Below are positions 44,061 to 53,233 of a stretch of 64,000 bases of DNA, piece after piece. Within the stretch, counting starts at the first letter, position 1; each line of letters opens with the position of its first letter. The notes under the pieces are model-generated. The model saw only the letters and a program-made list of their open reading frames with translations, did not search any database and had not been told where the DNA came from. The stretch comes from Chitinophaga sp. CB10 (GTDB lineage: Bacteria; Bacteroidota; Bacteroidia; Chitinophagales; Chitinophagaceae), in the NCBI GenBank assembly GCA_001870995.2, contig MLAV02000018.1:80597-144596 (forward strand), written 5' to 3'. Both the position numbers and the translations under genes were made by a program.

Positions 44061-47000
44061 TTAGAATTTAACACCGAGGTTAAAGCCGAAGCTTCTTACT
44101 GCCGGCATGCCCAGCATTTCAAATCCCTGGCCGCCGCCCGTAGTATAGCCGGATTCAGGGTCTACTACAGGCACATCTTTATAGATGGTAAACAGGTTGC
44201 GCGCCACGAAGGAGAGGTTTACCGCCTGGAAGGCGGAGCCTTTGATCCAGCGCTGCGGCAGGGAATAGCCCAGCACGATCTGGCGCAGCTTCACGAAGGA
44301 AGAGCTGTACACGAATTGCTCTGCGATGTTGTTGGCAACGAACTTATAGTAATCTTCCGCTGCTACTTTCACTGTGTTAGGCTTACCGTCTGCGGTTACG
44401 CCTTCGCCAATGATACCGCCTTCGCGGCCGGCGAGGGTTCCTTTCGCAAGGCCCTGGTACCAGGCGAGGTTGGTAGTACCGGAGAACATTTTACCGCCAA
44501 ACTTACCATCGATGAGGAAGTCGAGCGACCATTGCCTGTAGGTGAAAGTATTGTTGAAGCCCATTACCATTGGCTGGATACCGTTGCCGAGCCGCGCTAC
44601 CTTACCAGGGATTGGCAGGCCGTTATCGCCATAAACAATGCGGCCCTGCGCATCGCGGGTATAGGTGCTGCCGTAGAGTACGCCGTAAGGCTGGCCTACT
44701 TCCGCATATACGTAGGAGGGCACGCCGCCATCGCCCCAGAGGCCGGAGCGGTTCTGCGCGATTACCATGGACTGCTGGCCGTTGATGAGAGCTTTCACTT
44801 CGCTCTTGTTGTAAGCGAAGTTATAGCTGGTTTGCCATTTGAAATCCTTACTACGTACAGGCGTTCCCGTTAATAACAGTTCCACGCCGGTGTTGCCGAT
44901 TTTAGCGGCGTTCATGTAGGTGCTGGTGAATCCGGAGGTGATGGAAATCGGTGAATTCAGGATGGCGTCCGTTACCTGGCGGCTGTACAGCGCGAGGTCG
45001 ATACCCACGCGGCCATTGAAGAAGCGGGCTTCCAGACCGCCTTCGTAGGTAGTGGTGAGCTGCGGGTGCAGGTTGGCGTTAGGTACGGAGCTGGTACCGA
45101 TACCGCCCAGCGGCACGCCGTTTAAGGAGTTTGGCAGGGAGTAGGTCAGGTTCAGCTGGTATGCCGCGATATCCTGATCGCTACCCGTCTGGGCCCAGGA
45201 GCCTCTTACTTTAGCGAAGCTGATCCACTCCGGCATTTTCCATGCGTCGGAGATGACGAAGCTGGCGCCTACAGAGGGATAGAAGATGTTGTTATTTTTC
45301 GGGTCCAGGGTAGAGAACCAATCGTTTCTGCCCGTGAGTGTTAAGTACAGGTAGTTATGAAATCCGAGTTCAGCAGATCCGAATACGGAGTTGATCTGGG
45401 ATTCGGTCAGGTTGTAACCGCCGGATTTGTTGGTGGTATTACCAATGGCGTAAAAGCCGGGCACGATGAAGATATCGCCGCTGGCAGAAGTGTTGTTGCT
45501 GCTGCGCTTCATGGTGTTGCCGCCTACGAATGCGTTGATGGACCAGTTTTTACCGAAGCTGTTGTTATAGCCGGCCATCAGCTGGGCGTTGAACTCAGAG
45601 CGGTAGGCGTTGGACATACCGATCTGGCCTTTGGGATAGAAACCGATACCGTCCGACCAGAGGAATTGCCCCAGGGTGTTGGAGAAGTCCGTACCGGTGA
45701 GGAGGCGTGCGTAGAAGTGGCTGTCAAAATCGTATTTGATATCCGCAGAACCGATGAAGCGGTTGGATTTATCCCAGTTCGGCGTTTCATACGCCATGAA
45801 GTAAGGGTTAGCCCAGTAGTTATTGGTAGTCCAGAGGTTCTCCGAACGGTCCGCCTTACGCGGGTTGCTCCAATCGCGGATATCGTAGTTGGTAGGCATG
45901 AGGTAGGCTGCCACCGCGGCGTTCATGGTATAGTCGTTAAGCCATGGCCTGTTCTCCGCCTTTTCGCGGATATATTGCGCGTTGATGGTAGCGGTGAGGT
46001 TCTTACCTAATTTGGCGTTGGTGTTGAGGGTGAAGTTATTCCTGCGGATGCCGGCGTTAGGCATGATATCATGGTTATTCATATCGCCGAAGGAGAAGCG
46101 GAAGTTCAGGTTTTCGTTACCGCCGAGGAGGGCCACGGTGTTGGTGAAAGTATTACCGCCGTCGTAGAAATGTTTCACATTGTTTTTGCGGGCGGCGTAA
46201 GGTCTTTCCACGCCATCCCCCTGGATCACGCTGGAGCCGTCCAGTTTGGCGCCCCAGCTGGACCTGCCGGCAGCGAGGGCTTCGGCAGCGGTGGTTGGCT
46301 TTTTGCCGCCGGTACCGATACCGTATTCATACTGGTAATCTTTTGCGGTGTAGTCGATCGGGTTTTCGATGCTGTAGGTGCTGTTCAGCTCCACGCCGAT
46401 GCCTTTACGCGCCGTTCCTTTTTTGGTGGTGATCACGATCACGCCATTGGAGGCTCTTGCGCCGTAGAGGGCGGCTGCGGTGTTACCTTTCAGTACCTCC
46501 ATGGATTCGATATCATCGGGGTTGATGCTGCCGATGCCATCGCCGGCGTCCTTACCGCCGTACATGTTATCAATACTGCCTTTGTTGCCGGACACCATGG
46601 GGATACCATCGATCACGTAGAGCGGCTGGCTGGCGCCGAAGTCGCCCCCGCGCATTACCACGCGGCTGGAGCCTGACGCTCCCGTTACCGGTTTGGTTAC
46701 GTTCACCCCGGCTACTTTACCTTGCAGGCCCCACATTACGTTAGCTTCGCGGGCTTTGGTAAAGGATTCGCCTTTCACCTGGGTGATGGCGTAGCCTAAT
46801 ACTTTATTTTCCTTTTTGATGCCCATGGCGGTTACCACTACGTCGCTGAGTTGGGTCAGCTGGTCCTGCAGTTTTACCTGCAGGGCGGTTTGGTTGCCTA
46901 CGGGCACCTGGCGCGACTCGTATCCCATCATGGAAAATACGAGGGTGGCTGTTGGGGAGGCGTTGATGGTGAATTTACCATCCGCGTTGGTGACTACCCC

Positions 47001-47186
47001 GGTAACGGTACCTTTAACGGTAACGGTTACACCGGGAAGCGGTTCGTTCTTCTCATTGGTCACTGTGCCGCTTAGCTGCACCTTTTGCGCCCAGGCGGCG
47101 CCGGAGAAGGAGATGAGGAGGACGAGCGTTAAAGCTGCCAGCCGCCATTTCCTGAAAACTGAAGGGATAGTGTGCTGTAAATGCAT
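44061..47186 (-). CDS. SusC/RagA-type TonB-dependent outer-membrane transporter
   Basis: Takes up glycans across the outer membrane with TonB energy. The 1041 residues comprise a signal peptide (1-34, AAWAQ), a carboxypeptidase-regulatory-like domain (about 37-120, VQLSGTVTNEKNEPLPGVTVTVKG), a plug domain (about 130-240, ending with GARASNGVIVITTKKG), and a large 22-strand barrel. There is no N-terminal signalling extension, so an AraC regulator rather than an anti-sigma pair is the likely control. Confidence 0.96.
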   Translation of the reverse strand: MHLQHTIPSVFRKWRLAALTLVLLISFSGAAWAQKVQLSGTVTNEKNEPLPGVTVTVKGTVTGVVTNADGKFTINASPTATLVFSMMGYESRQVPVGNQTALQVKLQDQLTQLSDVVVTAMGIKKENKVLGYAITQVKGESFTKAREANVMWGLQGKVAGVNVTKPVTGASGSSRVVMRGGDFGASQPLYVIDGIPMVSGNKGSIDNMYGGKDAGDGIGSINPDDIESMEVLKGNTAAALYGARASNGVIVITTKKGTARKGIGVELNSTYSIENPIDYTAKDYQYEYGIGTGGKKPTTAAEALAAGRSSWGAKLDGSSVIQGDGVERPYAARKNNVKHFYDGGNTFTNTVALLGGNENLNFRFSFGDMNNHDIMPNAGIRRNNFTLNTNAKLGKNLTATINAQYIREKAENRPWLNDYTMNAAVAAYLMPTNYDIRDWSNPRKADRSENLWTTNNYWANPYFMAYETPNWDKSNRFIGSADIKYDFDSHFYARLLTGTDFSNTLGQFLWSDGIGFYPKGQIGMSNAYRSEFNAQLMAGYNNSFGKNWSINAFVGGNTMKRSSNNTSASGDIFIVPGFYAIGNTTNKSGGYNLTESQINSVFGSAELGFHNYLYLTLTGRNDWFSTLDPKNNNIFYPSVGASFVISDAWKMPEWISFAKVRGSWAQTGSDQDIAAYQLNLTYSLPNSLNGVPLGGIGTSSVPNANLHPQLTTTYEGGLEARFFNGRVGIDLALYSRQVTDAILNSPISITSGFTSTYMNAAKIGNTGVELLLTGTPVRSKDFKWQTSYNFAYNKSEVKALINGQQSMVIAQNRSGLWGDGGVPSYVYAEVGQPYGVLYGSTYTRDAQGRIVYGDNGLPIPGKVARLGNGIQPMVMGFNNTFTYRQWSLDFLIDGKFGGKMFSGTTNLAWYQGLAKGTLAGREGGIIGEGVTADGKPNTVKVAAEDYYKFVANNIAEQFVYSSSFVKLRQIVLGYSLPQRWIKGSAFQAVNLSFVARNLFTIYKDVPVVDPESGYTTGGGQGFEMLGMPAVRSFGFNLGVKF

Positions 47187-47523
47187 AGAGCGATGTTTAA
47201 TGGAATTGATAATTTTTTGTTGGTGTTGATCTGATTTTGTGTTGAATTTTAATAGCTCCAGCAGCTTGCATTCCGGTTGGCTTCATAACGATGGATACTG
47301 CATCAGAACATAAAACCAAAAGTATCCCATATTACCACTCAACACCGATACTTTTTTATCCCATATTTTACAAAACTGACATTTTACAGCGGCATCCAAG
47401 GCGCCATCATACCCTTAAAAGCCTATTCCAGCAGTACAATAACCCTCTCAGAAATATAACTTATCGTGATAATACTTTTAACACCAATTAATACTATATT
47501 TATACCATTATTATGTACACTTT
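47187..47523. other. Divergent promoter region between susC and its AraC regulator
   Basis: 337 A/T-rich bases. A leftward -7 element at 47317-47324 is listed separately. AraC-type proteins bind in such gaps, but no clear pair of direct repeats stands out. Confidence 0.5.
47317..47324 (-). promoter_or_regulatory. Candidate susC promoter, -7 element
   Basis: Minus-strand TACTTTTG matches TAnnTTTG about 130 bp upstream of susC. The -33 element is missing, which would fit an activator-dependent promoter. Confidence 0.35.
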
Positions 47524-48399
47524 ATGCGTAAGACCCAGGCATATAAAGAGATCACTCCTTTAACGGAGCATGATTGTTTCATGATTTTCATTCGTGAAAA
47601 ATCGACTTTCAATTTCCCTTTGCATTATCATGAGGAGTATGAATTGAACTTTATCCTGAACGCAGCGGGGGCCAAGCGGATCGTGGGGGATCATGTGGAG
47701 GAGATAGACGATATGGAGTTGGTATTGGTAGGTCCCAATGTGGAGCATGTGTGGATGGATCATCATTGTAAGTCCAAAAAGATTACGGAGGTGACGATAC
47801 AGTTTCATGCGCAGTTGCTGGACGCGAAGTTCCTGCGGCGGAACCAGCTGAGTTTCATCCGTTCGTTGTTTGAGAATGCGAGCAAGGGCATTTCATTTTC
47901 CAGGGAGACGGTACAGTCGCTGAAACCACGGTTACTTGCCTTGCCGTATAAAACGGGATTTGATTCCGTATTGGAACTGCTTTCTATCCTGCACGACCTC
48001 AGCATATCCCGCAACATGCGGGTATTGAGCAGCGCCCCGGCGGAATCGCTGAATAATTATAACAGTCGCCGTATAGAAAAAGCCTTTGAATACATGCAGC
48101 AGCATTTTGACAAGGACATCGGGCTGCACGAACTGGCGAAGCATGTGAATATGACGCCGGTATCCTTAAGCCGGTTCATTAAAAAGCGTACCGGCAAGAC
48201 GTTTATTGATAGTCTGAATGAAATCCGGATCGGGCATGCGAGCCGCATGTTGATTGATACGACGCATTCCGTGTCGGAGATTTGTTATCAATGCGGGTTT
48301 ATGAATCTCTCCAATTTCAACAGGATATTTAAGAAGAAGAAGGGGAGCACGCCATCGGAGTTCAGGAGGAATTTCGCGGGGACGCGGACGTTTATTTAG
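47524..48399 (+). CDS. AraC-family regulator with cupin sensor domain
   Basis: A 291-residue transcription factor: N-terminal cupin-like domain (about 20-90, FNFPLHYHEEYELNFILN and VEEIDDMELVLVGPNVEHVW) and a C-terminal AraC helix-turn-helix pair (about 190-285, IGLHELAKHVNMTPVSLSRFIKKRTGKTF and VSEICYQCGFMNLSNFNRIFKKKKGSTPSEFR). It is divergent from the SusC/D-symporter-GH130 genes and is the natural candidate to activate them on sensing the saccharide. Confidence 0.9.
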   Translation: MRKTQAYKEITPLTEHDCFMIFIREKSTFNFPLHYHEEYELNFILNAAGAKRIVGDHVEEIDDMELVLVGPNVEHVWMDHHCKSKKITEVTIQFHAQLLDAKFLRRNQLSFIRSLFENASKGISFSRETVQSLKPRLLALPYKTGFDSVLELLSILHDLSISRNMRVLSSAPAESLNNYNSRRIEKAFEYMQQHFDKDIGLHELAKHVNMTPVSLSRFIKKRTGKTFIDSLNEIRIGHASRMLIDTTHSVSEICYQCGFMNLSNFNRIFKKKKGSTPSEFRRNFAGTRTFI

Positions 48400-48998
48400 C
48401 GTGCGGATTTTTTTCTCGCAGAGAGGCGTAAGGGGTGGTAGGGTCGCAAAGGATTGTGTTTTGTTATGAGATTTTGACACAGCTGATATTCTTTTTGTTG
48501 CAGTGGTAGGTAATGGACCACAGGGGTTTTGCGCGCTTTGCCCCTTATACATCTTTGCGAGAAACCCTCCGCGCGCTTTGCCCCTTAAAACCCTTTGCGA
48601 GAAACCCTTCGCGCGCTTTGCTCCTTAAAACCCTTTGCGAGAAACCCTCCGCCCTCCGCAAAAAGCGAAAGGGCGAAAGAATTCGCCCCTTCTTCCTATT
48701 AACCGAATACACCTACTGAAAATATGGAACTAATGTGCCTATAGCACTTCATTCCACATTAAGTTTGTTTCATCAAACGGTAATGGATACACTACAGTGT
48801 AATGAATATATAATACGATACAATTCAATAAATTAATTATACTACACAACGATCACAAACGCGCAGTGCTTTTCAGGATGGATAAGGTTTGGGGGTAGGA
48901 AATTCTTAAGGATCAGGAAAATTATCGGGATAACTACTCCTCAAAGGAAGTAATACCCGCAAATGTATAAAAGATTTTTAATAATATAAAATATTATT
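48400..48998. other. Intergenic stretch with repeats
   Basis: 599 bases after the AraC gene. It holds three 40-bp repeats (48531-48650), an inverted worn relative near 48410-48450, and a small palindrome TACACT-AC-AGTGTA (48788-48801) in the A/T-rich part before cmk. No convincing gene is seen. Confidence 0.6.
48531..48650. repeat. Three 40-bp tandem repeats
   Basis: Units start at 48531, 48571 and 48611, each beginning GCGCGCTTTGC and ending CTTTGCGAGAAACCCT plus two bases. They differ at only a few positions. A related sequence in inverted orientation at about 48410-48450 (CTCGCAGAGAGGCG...GTCGCAAAGG) could pair with them. Confidence 0.9.
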
Positions 48999-49688
48999 TT
49001 ATGAGGAATGCGCCATAATCGCGTCCTCCACCCACTGCATCACCAGGTCCAGCTGCTCTTCCATGGTTAAGTGGCTGTTATCCAGGATAATAGCATCCTC
49101 TGCTTTTCTGAGCGGACTAATCTCCCGGTTGGCATCTATATAATCTCTCAGTTCGAGGTTCTGTTTCACCTCATCAAGGGTGATATTGGGATTCTTTTCG
49201 TAGAGTTCTTTAAAGCGGCGTTGTACGCGGATGGTGATATCCGCCGTCATGAAAATCTTCAGTTCCGCATGTGGGAATACCACTGTGCCAATGTCCCGGC
49301 CATCCATCACAATACCTTTGCGGGCGCCCATTTTTACCTGCTGGGCTACGGCAAATTCGCGAACTTCTTTAATAGCCGCCACCTCGCTCACTTTCTCTGC
49401 AACGAGCATTTCGCGGATCAGGTGCTCCACATTTTCATCGTTGAGGTACATATCGGCCGTACCGGTATGCGGATTGGAAACAAATTCCAGGTGAATATTT
49501 TTCAGCGCTTCTTCTACCGCCGGCGTGGATGCCCAGTCAACCCGATTTTGCAGAAAATAAAGCGTAATCGCACGATACATAGCCCCGCTGTCGATATACA
49601 CATAATCCAGTTTCCTGGCCAGTTGTTTCGCAACAGTGCTTTTGCCACAGGAAGAGTAGCCGTCTATCGTGATGATTATTTTTCTCAA
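48999..49688 (-). CDS. cmk: Cytidylate kinase
   Basis: Phosphorylates CMP and dCMP with ATP in nucleotide metabolism. The 229-residue protein has the P-loop IDGYSSCGKSTVAKQLA, YIDSGAMYRAITLY, the catalytic RDIGTVVFP region (VMDGRDIGTVVFPHAELKIFMTADITIRVQRR), and a C-terminal DNSHLTMEEQLD. Length is normal. It stands alone, leftward, between a repeat-rich gap and the surface-protein operon. Confidence 0.96.
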   Translation of the reverse strand: MRKIIITIDGYSSCGKSTVAKQLARKLDYVYIDSGAMYRAITLYFLQNRVDWASTPAVEEALKNIHLEFVSNPHTGTADMYLNDENVEHLIREMLVAEKVSEVAAIKEVREFAVAQQVKMGARKGIVMDGRDIGTVVFPHAELKIFMTADITIRVQRRFKELYEKNPNITLDEVKQNLELRDYIDANREISPLRKAEDAIILDNSHLTMEEQLDLVMQWVEDAIMAHSS

Positions 49689-49732
49689 AGTCGTTAGATT
49701 TTTTAATACCGGCGGCCTTGCATAGCGGGCCT

Positions 49733-49762
49733 AAAAAAGGGTCCTTTTTTTCAAAAGGACCC
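49733..49762 (-). terminator. Terminator after the T9SS-cargo gene
   Basis: Stem GGGTCCTTTT (49739-49748) with AAAAGGACCC (49753-49762), followed on the minus strand by T6 (A at 49733-49738). Confidence 0.8.
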
Positions 49763-49807
49763 TACAAAATTGACGCAATTCTGCGAAAAAAGCAAATACA
49801 AGGCAGT

Positions 49808-51415
49808 TTATGGCAATACCACTACTTTGATTGTCTGTACTTTCTGTTCCGTCTGCTGGTTGTACAATACCAGGAAGTAAGTACCGGACGGCATGTGCGT
49901 GATCTGAATATCAGCATCCTTGCGGACTTTGTATTCACGCAGGCTCTGGCCCCATGTATCGTAGAGTTTCAGCAGCATATCGGTGTTCAGGCCGCGGATC
50001 TTCACGTGGAAGTTGCCTCTGTTCGGGTTCGGATACACCTGGAAGGAGAATACCGGCGGCACCACTTTGATTTCAGAATAAGTAACGGTACCGTCTTTGG
50101 CCGTCGCTTTTATGCGGTAGTAGGTATTATCGTCGTAATCATTAGGATCGTTGAACGTATAGGACAGCGGGTTGGTACTCGTACCGTTCACCGCTTTGGT
50201 AGGCACTACCCCGATGGTGGTAAACGCCTCGTCCTTTTGGTAACGCCGCTCCACTTCAAACTGCAGGTTGTTCACCTCCTGGGAAGTCGTCCAGTCCAGC
50301 TGCGCGAGCGTCGGACTCACGCGCACCGCTTCAAACACCATGAATATCGCCGGGGCTATCTTTACGTTCAGGATAGTTTTGGCGAAATAGGTAGTGTTGC
50401 CCAGGTCCGTAAACTCACGCATATGCATGGTCGCCGGTTGGAGCATGGTCGTGGTACTGAGCGTGCCGGGCAGCGGTTTGAAAGGCGTAACCGTGAGCTT
50501 ATCCCAGCCCGTAACGCCGAAGCGGGTAATATAAGAGCTATCCCTTGCGCCGATGTATGCCGGCATTTCAGTAGCGTTCATATGTTGCAGGATAACGGTG
50601 GCTTTACCGCCGGAGTTATCCGTACGTACGATGTTCCATGTTTTGTTCACAAAGCTGTCCCGGTATGTGCTGCCGCCTATCGCTACCGTATATACGCTGT
50701 CGAACACGCGAATACCGAAGTTATCCTTCGCGCCGCCATCCAGCAGCACTGCCGCGGGAGAATAGGCGTTGTCCGCGGAGCCCACGGGGAATACCACCCT
50801 GTTGGCGGCACTGGTGATAGCGCTGCGGTACAGGTACCCGCCGGCAAAAGTGTTGCCGGTAACAATATAGCGGGAGTCTGTATAGCCGCTGATCACGCCG
50901 GGGGTCTTCTCTCCCACCACCAGGTTCCAGCCGTTGAGGTAAATTTTACCGCTGGTAAAATGCAGGGTACCACGAATTTTCAGATCGCTCAGGTCATCCA
51001 GCATGATACCTTTTCCGTTGTTGACTTCCATGTTCGGGAAGCTGGTTCCCTGTTTGGCCGCTACGTTGTAATTACCGAAAATGGTTTGCTGCCCTACATC
51101 TCCGAGGACAGGATTCAATGAGGAAAAAAGAAAGTTTCCACCTACACCGGAAACTCCGTCGGCGCTTTCATCCGGCAGTTTGGCGTTGGCGCCGTTGGTC
51201 CATCGCTTGCCGAGGATGTAAAAGGTACTGCCGGGATTAGAACCGAGAACACCATTATTGATCACGCTGTTGAATATGCCTACCTGTGTGTTGTTGTACA
51301 GCCAGACGATCCCCCCTTCCGGGATGAAAAGTCCGTCCTGTGCGTAGGAACGCAGGTGGAGGCATGATAGTAAAAACAGTATGAGTATAGATATTCTCAT
51401 GAAAAAATTGGTCAA
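49808..51415 (-). CDS. Exported protein with type IX secretion sorting domain
   Basis: A 535-residue protein: signal peptide (1-25), a beta-rich region with trimer-like Gly/Asn strands (about 30-350), a fibronectin-like segment (about 355-445, VSPTLAQLDWTTSQEVNNLQFEVERR...YRIKATAKDG), and a C-terminal type A sorting domain (about 455-535, FQVYPNPNRGNFHVKIRG...LYDTWGQSLREYKV...MPSGTYFLVLYN). It should be exported by type IX secretion and left on the cell surface. It is the last gene of a three-gene leftward set with the two fibre-like proteins. Confidence 0.87.
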   Translation of the reverse strand: MTNFFMRISILILFLLSCLHLRSYAQDGLFIPEGGIVWLYNNTQVGIFNSVINNGVLGSNPGSTFYILGKRWTNGANAKLPDESADGVSGVGGNFLFSSLNPVLGDVGQQTIFGNYNVAAKQGTSFPNMEVNNGKGIMLDDLSDLKIRGTLHFTSGKIYLNGWNLVVGEKTPGVISGYTDSRYIVTGNTFAGGYLYRSAITSAANRVVFPVGSADNAYSPAAVLLDGGAKDNFGIRVFDSVYTVAIGGSTYRDSFVNKTWNIVRTDNSGGKATVILQHMNATEMPAYIGARDSSYITRFGVTGWDKLTVTPFKPLPGTLSTTTMLQPATMHMREFTDLGNTTYFAKTILNVKIAPAIFMVFEAVRVSPTLAQLDWTTSQEVNNLQFEVERRYQKDEAFTTIGVVPTKAVNGTSTNPLSYTFNDPNDYDDNTYYRIKATAKDGTVTYSEIKVVPPVFSFQVYPNPNRGNFHVKIRGLNTDMLLKLYDTWGQSLREYKVRKDADIQITHMPSGTYFLVLYNQQTEQKVQTIKVVVLP

Positions 51416-51453
51416 AATAAAGATTGAATGGTTATGGTTTTTTAAGATCTTTT

Positions 51454-53154
51454 TTATTCAATAACGTTCATGAAATACCATCTTGTACCATCAGATACAA
51501 CTGTACAATAAGCACCCACTGTTCTCGTATTTCCTCCCGTTCCGTTCGTATCGCCGTTTTGAATCGTGACTGTCGTTGGCGTGATAACATCAAATCTTTG
51601 ATTACCAACAGTCCTTAGCTGAAAAGTGCCTGCTACCGTCATTTTTATTCTGTATTCCCTTCCTGCATTGGTGGGGGCGGCATTTGGCAGTACAACTGTC
51701 ATCCCTGTATTGCGCAGGAAAATCGTATGATCATTGTCCCCAACATTTACGGTAGCGCTGCCACCGTTGGCAGTGGTAGCGATATTGATCTTCGTAGCAA
51801 ACGACCCATTCACATGCAACGATGAATTCGGGTCCGACGTATCAATACCTACCCCTCCGCCGGATTTAATCATAATCCGGTAATCGCTCACATTCGACTC
51901 CACGAAGTTCAATCCTCCACCCAGCAGATTCCAGTGAAACTTCATATTACCGAGCGAATCCTGGAAGGCCATTACATCATTGCCATTGGCGCGGATGATG
52001 AAGGGATGGCCGTTATAAGGCTTGGCGCCGTTAAAGAGGGTGCTGATAAATCTATCATAACCGTTGGTGCCCTTCTGCCCGCGGAACAATTCTTTATTGG
52101 CCGCTTTCACAATCATGGGCGTATCGTTCACCGTCCCGAGGAAGTTTTGCGAGGTGGTATTGCTGTTACCGTTCATGTTCCAGTTGGTCACATTCGGGTT
52201 ATCCGTTACTATCACATCGCCGGCAGCGTTGACGGACAACAGCTTGCCGTTGGAAGTGGCCGTGGCCGCGGTTCCCAGGCCGGTAAGCCTCAAACCGGAT
52301 ACGCCGTTTGTAACAGGAGCGGAAATTTCTACCACGTTACCCGGCACGTTGGCGCCAATACCAACGCCCAGTTTGGGTGTGTTCAATTTTGTTCCGGCAA
52401 TGATGTCTGTCGCAGTTTTAATCGTACTGCCTGCGGTGATACCGGCGCCGATGGTCGTATTCCCGCCGATGGAACCGTCGCCGGTGATATTAAAAAAGGC
52501 GTTTTGCGCCGTAGTAGGATTCGCGAGGATGAATGAGCCGGCTGCCGGCGTTTGCGGCGTCCATTTGCCGGCGACCATAGTTAATACCTGCCCGTTCTGA
52601 GGCACGTTGGTATTATCAATGGAAATACCATAAAGGGAATTTGCGTTCCACAATGGATTACTGTTATTAACGGTAAGGCTCCAGGTGCGGTTATCGGAGA
52701 GGTCCTGCGCACCGGGGTTGGAAATTGTCAGGGCAGGATTGCCGGAGTTGAAAGTAAAGCTGCGTTCTTTCGGTACATAGAAAGCGTCGTAGTCGCCGGG
52801 TTCCGGGTTGATATTACCGGCGCGGCCTTTGAAGGTAGTGGCCGGCACGTTGGACAGGTCAACTACTTTCAGCCAGGAATTACTTTTTTTTACGTACAGG
52901 GAGCGTTCTGTGGGATCTGTTACAAATACGATCATGCCCTCGGGGGCGTTAGCTAATTTTCCGGAACCTGAAAGTGCGCTGAGAGGAACTCTGTTGAGCA
53001 GGAGGCCGTGCTGGTCGCTGTTTAATTCCAGCAGGGCTGTTGGGTTAATAATGGTAGGCGCAACTCCCAATTTAAGTTGCTGGGCAGACAGGCTGCTACT
53101 GCATGCCAATATCACACCAACGACGCACATTTTCAGCATTCTATTCAGCTTCAT
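51454..53154 (-). CDS. Exported fibre-like protein, paralogue A
   Basis: A 566-residue exported protein (signal peptide ending SLSAQ). The head reads LKLGVAPTIINPTALLELN then SDQHGLLLNRVPL, a pattern found at the start of many Bacteroidota tail-fibre-like surface proteins. It is followed by VTDPTERSLYVKKSNSWLKV, long Gly/Asn/Thr-rich beta repeats, and a C-terminal cap ending DGTRWYFMNVIE. No sorting domain is visible. It shares its head with the next gene (SDRQGLLLPRL there). I know no assigned function; a trimeric surface fibre is the best guess. Confidence 0.7.
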   Translation of the reverse strand: MKLNRMLKMCVVGVILACSSSLSAQQLKLGVAPTIINPTALLELNSDQHGLLLNRVPLSALSGSGKLANAPEGMIVFVTDPTERSLYVKKSNSWLKVVDLSNVPATTFKGRAGNINPEPGDYDAFYVPKERSFTFNSGNPALTISNPGAQDLSDNRTWSLTVNNSNPLWNANSLYGISIDNTNVPQNGQVLTMVAGKWTPQTPAAGSFILANPTTAQNAFFNITGDGSIGGNTTIGAGITAGSTIKTATDIIAGTKLNTPKLGVGIGANVPGNVVEISAPVTNGVSGLRLTGLGTAATATSNGKLLSVNAAGDVIVTDNPNVTNWNMNGNSNTTSQNFLGTVNDTPMIVKAANKELFRGQKGTNGYDRFISTLFNGAKPYNGHPFIIRANGNDVMAFQDSLGNMKFHWNLLGGGLNFVESNVSDYRIMIKSGGGVGIDTSDPNSSLHVNGSFATKINIATTANGGSATVNVGDNDHTIFLRNTGMTVVLPNAAPTNAGREYRIKMTVAGTFQLRTVGNQRFDVITPTTVTIQNGDTNGTGGNTRTVGAYCTVVSDGTRWYFMNVIE

Positions 53155-53233
53155 ACAACTTTCTTTTAAAATTGGAATAAAATGGGGTAACGGTCATGCC
53201 TATACGGCATGACCGCAGGGTGTATCAGTAGGA

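Noticed and set aside
49718..51121. 467-codon plus-strand frame
   Set aside because: It is antisense to the T9SS cargo gene, which has a signal peptide and sorting domain; the plus-strand translation has no recognisable domain.
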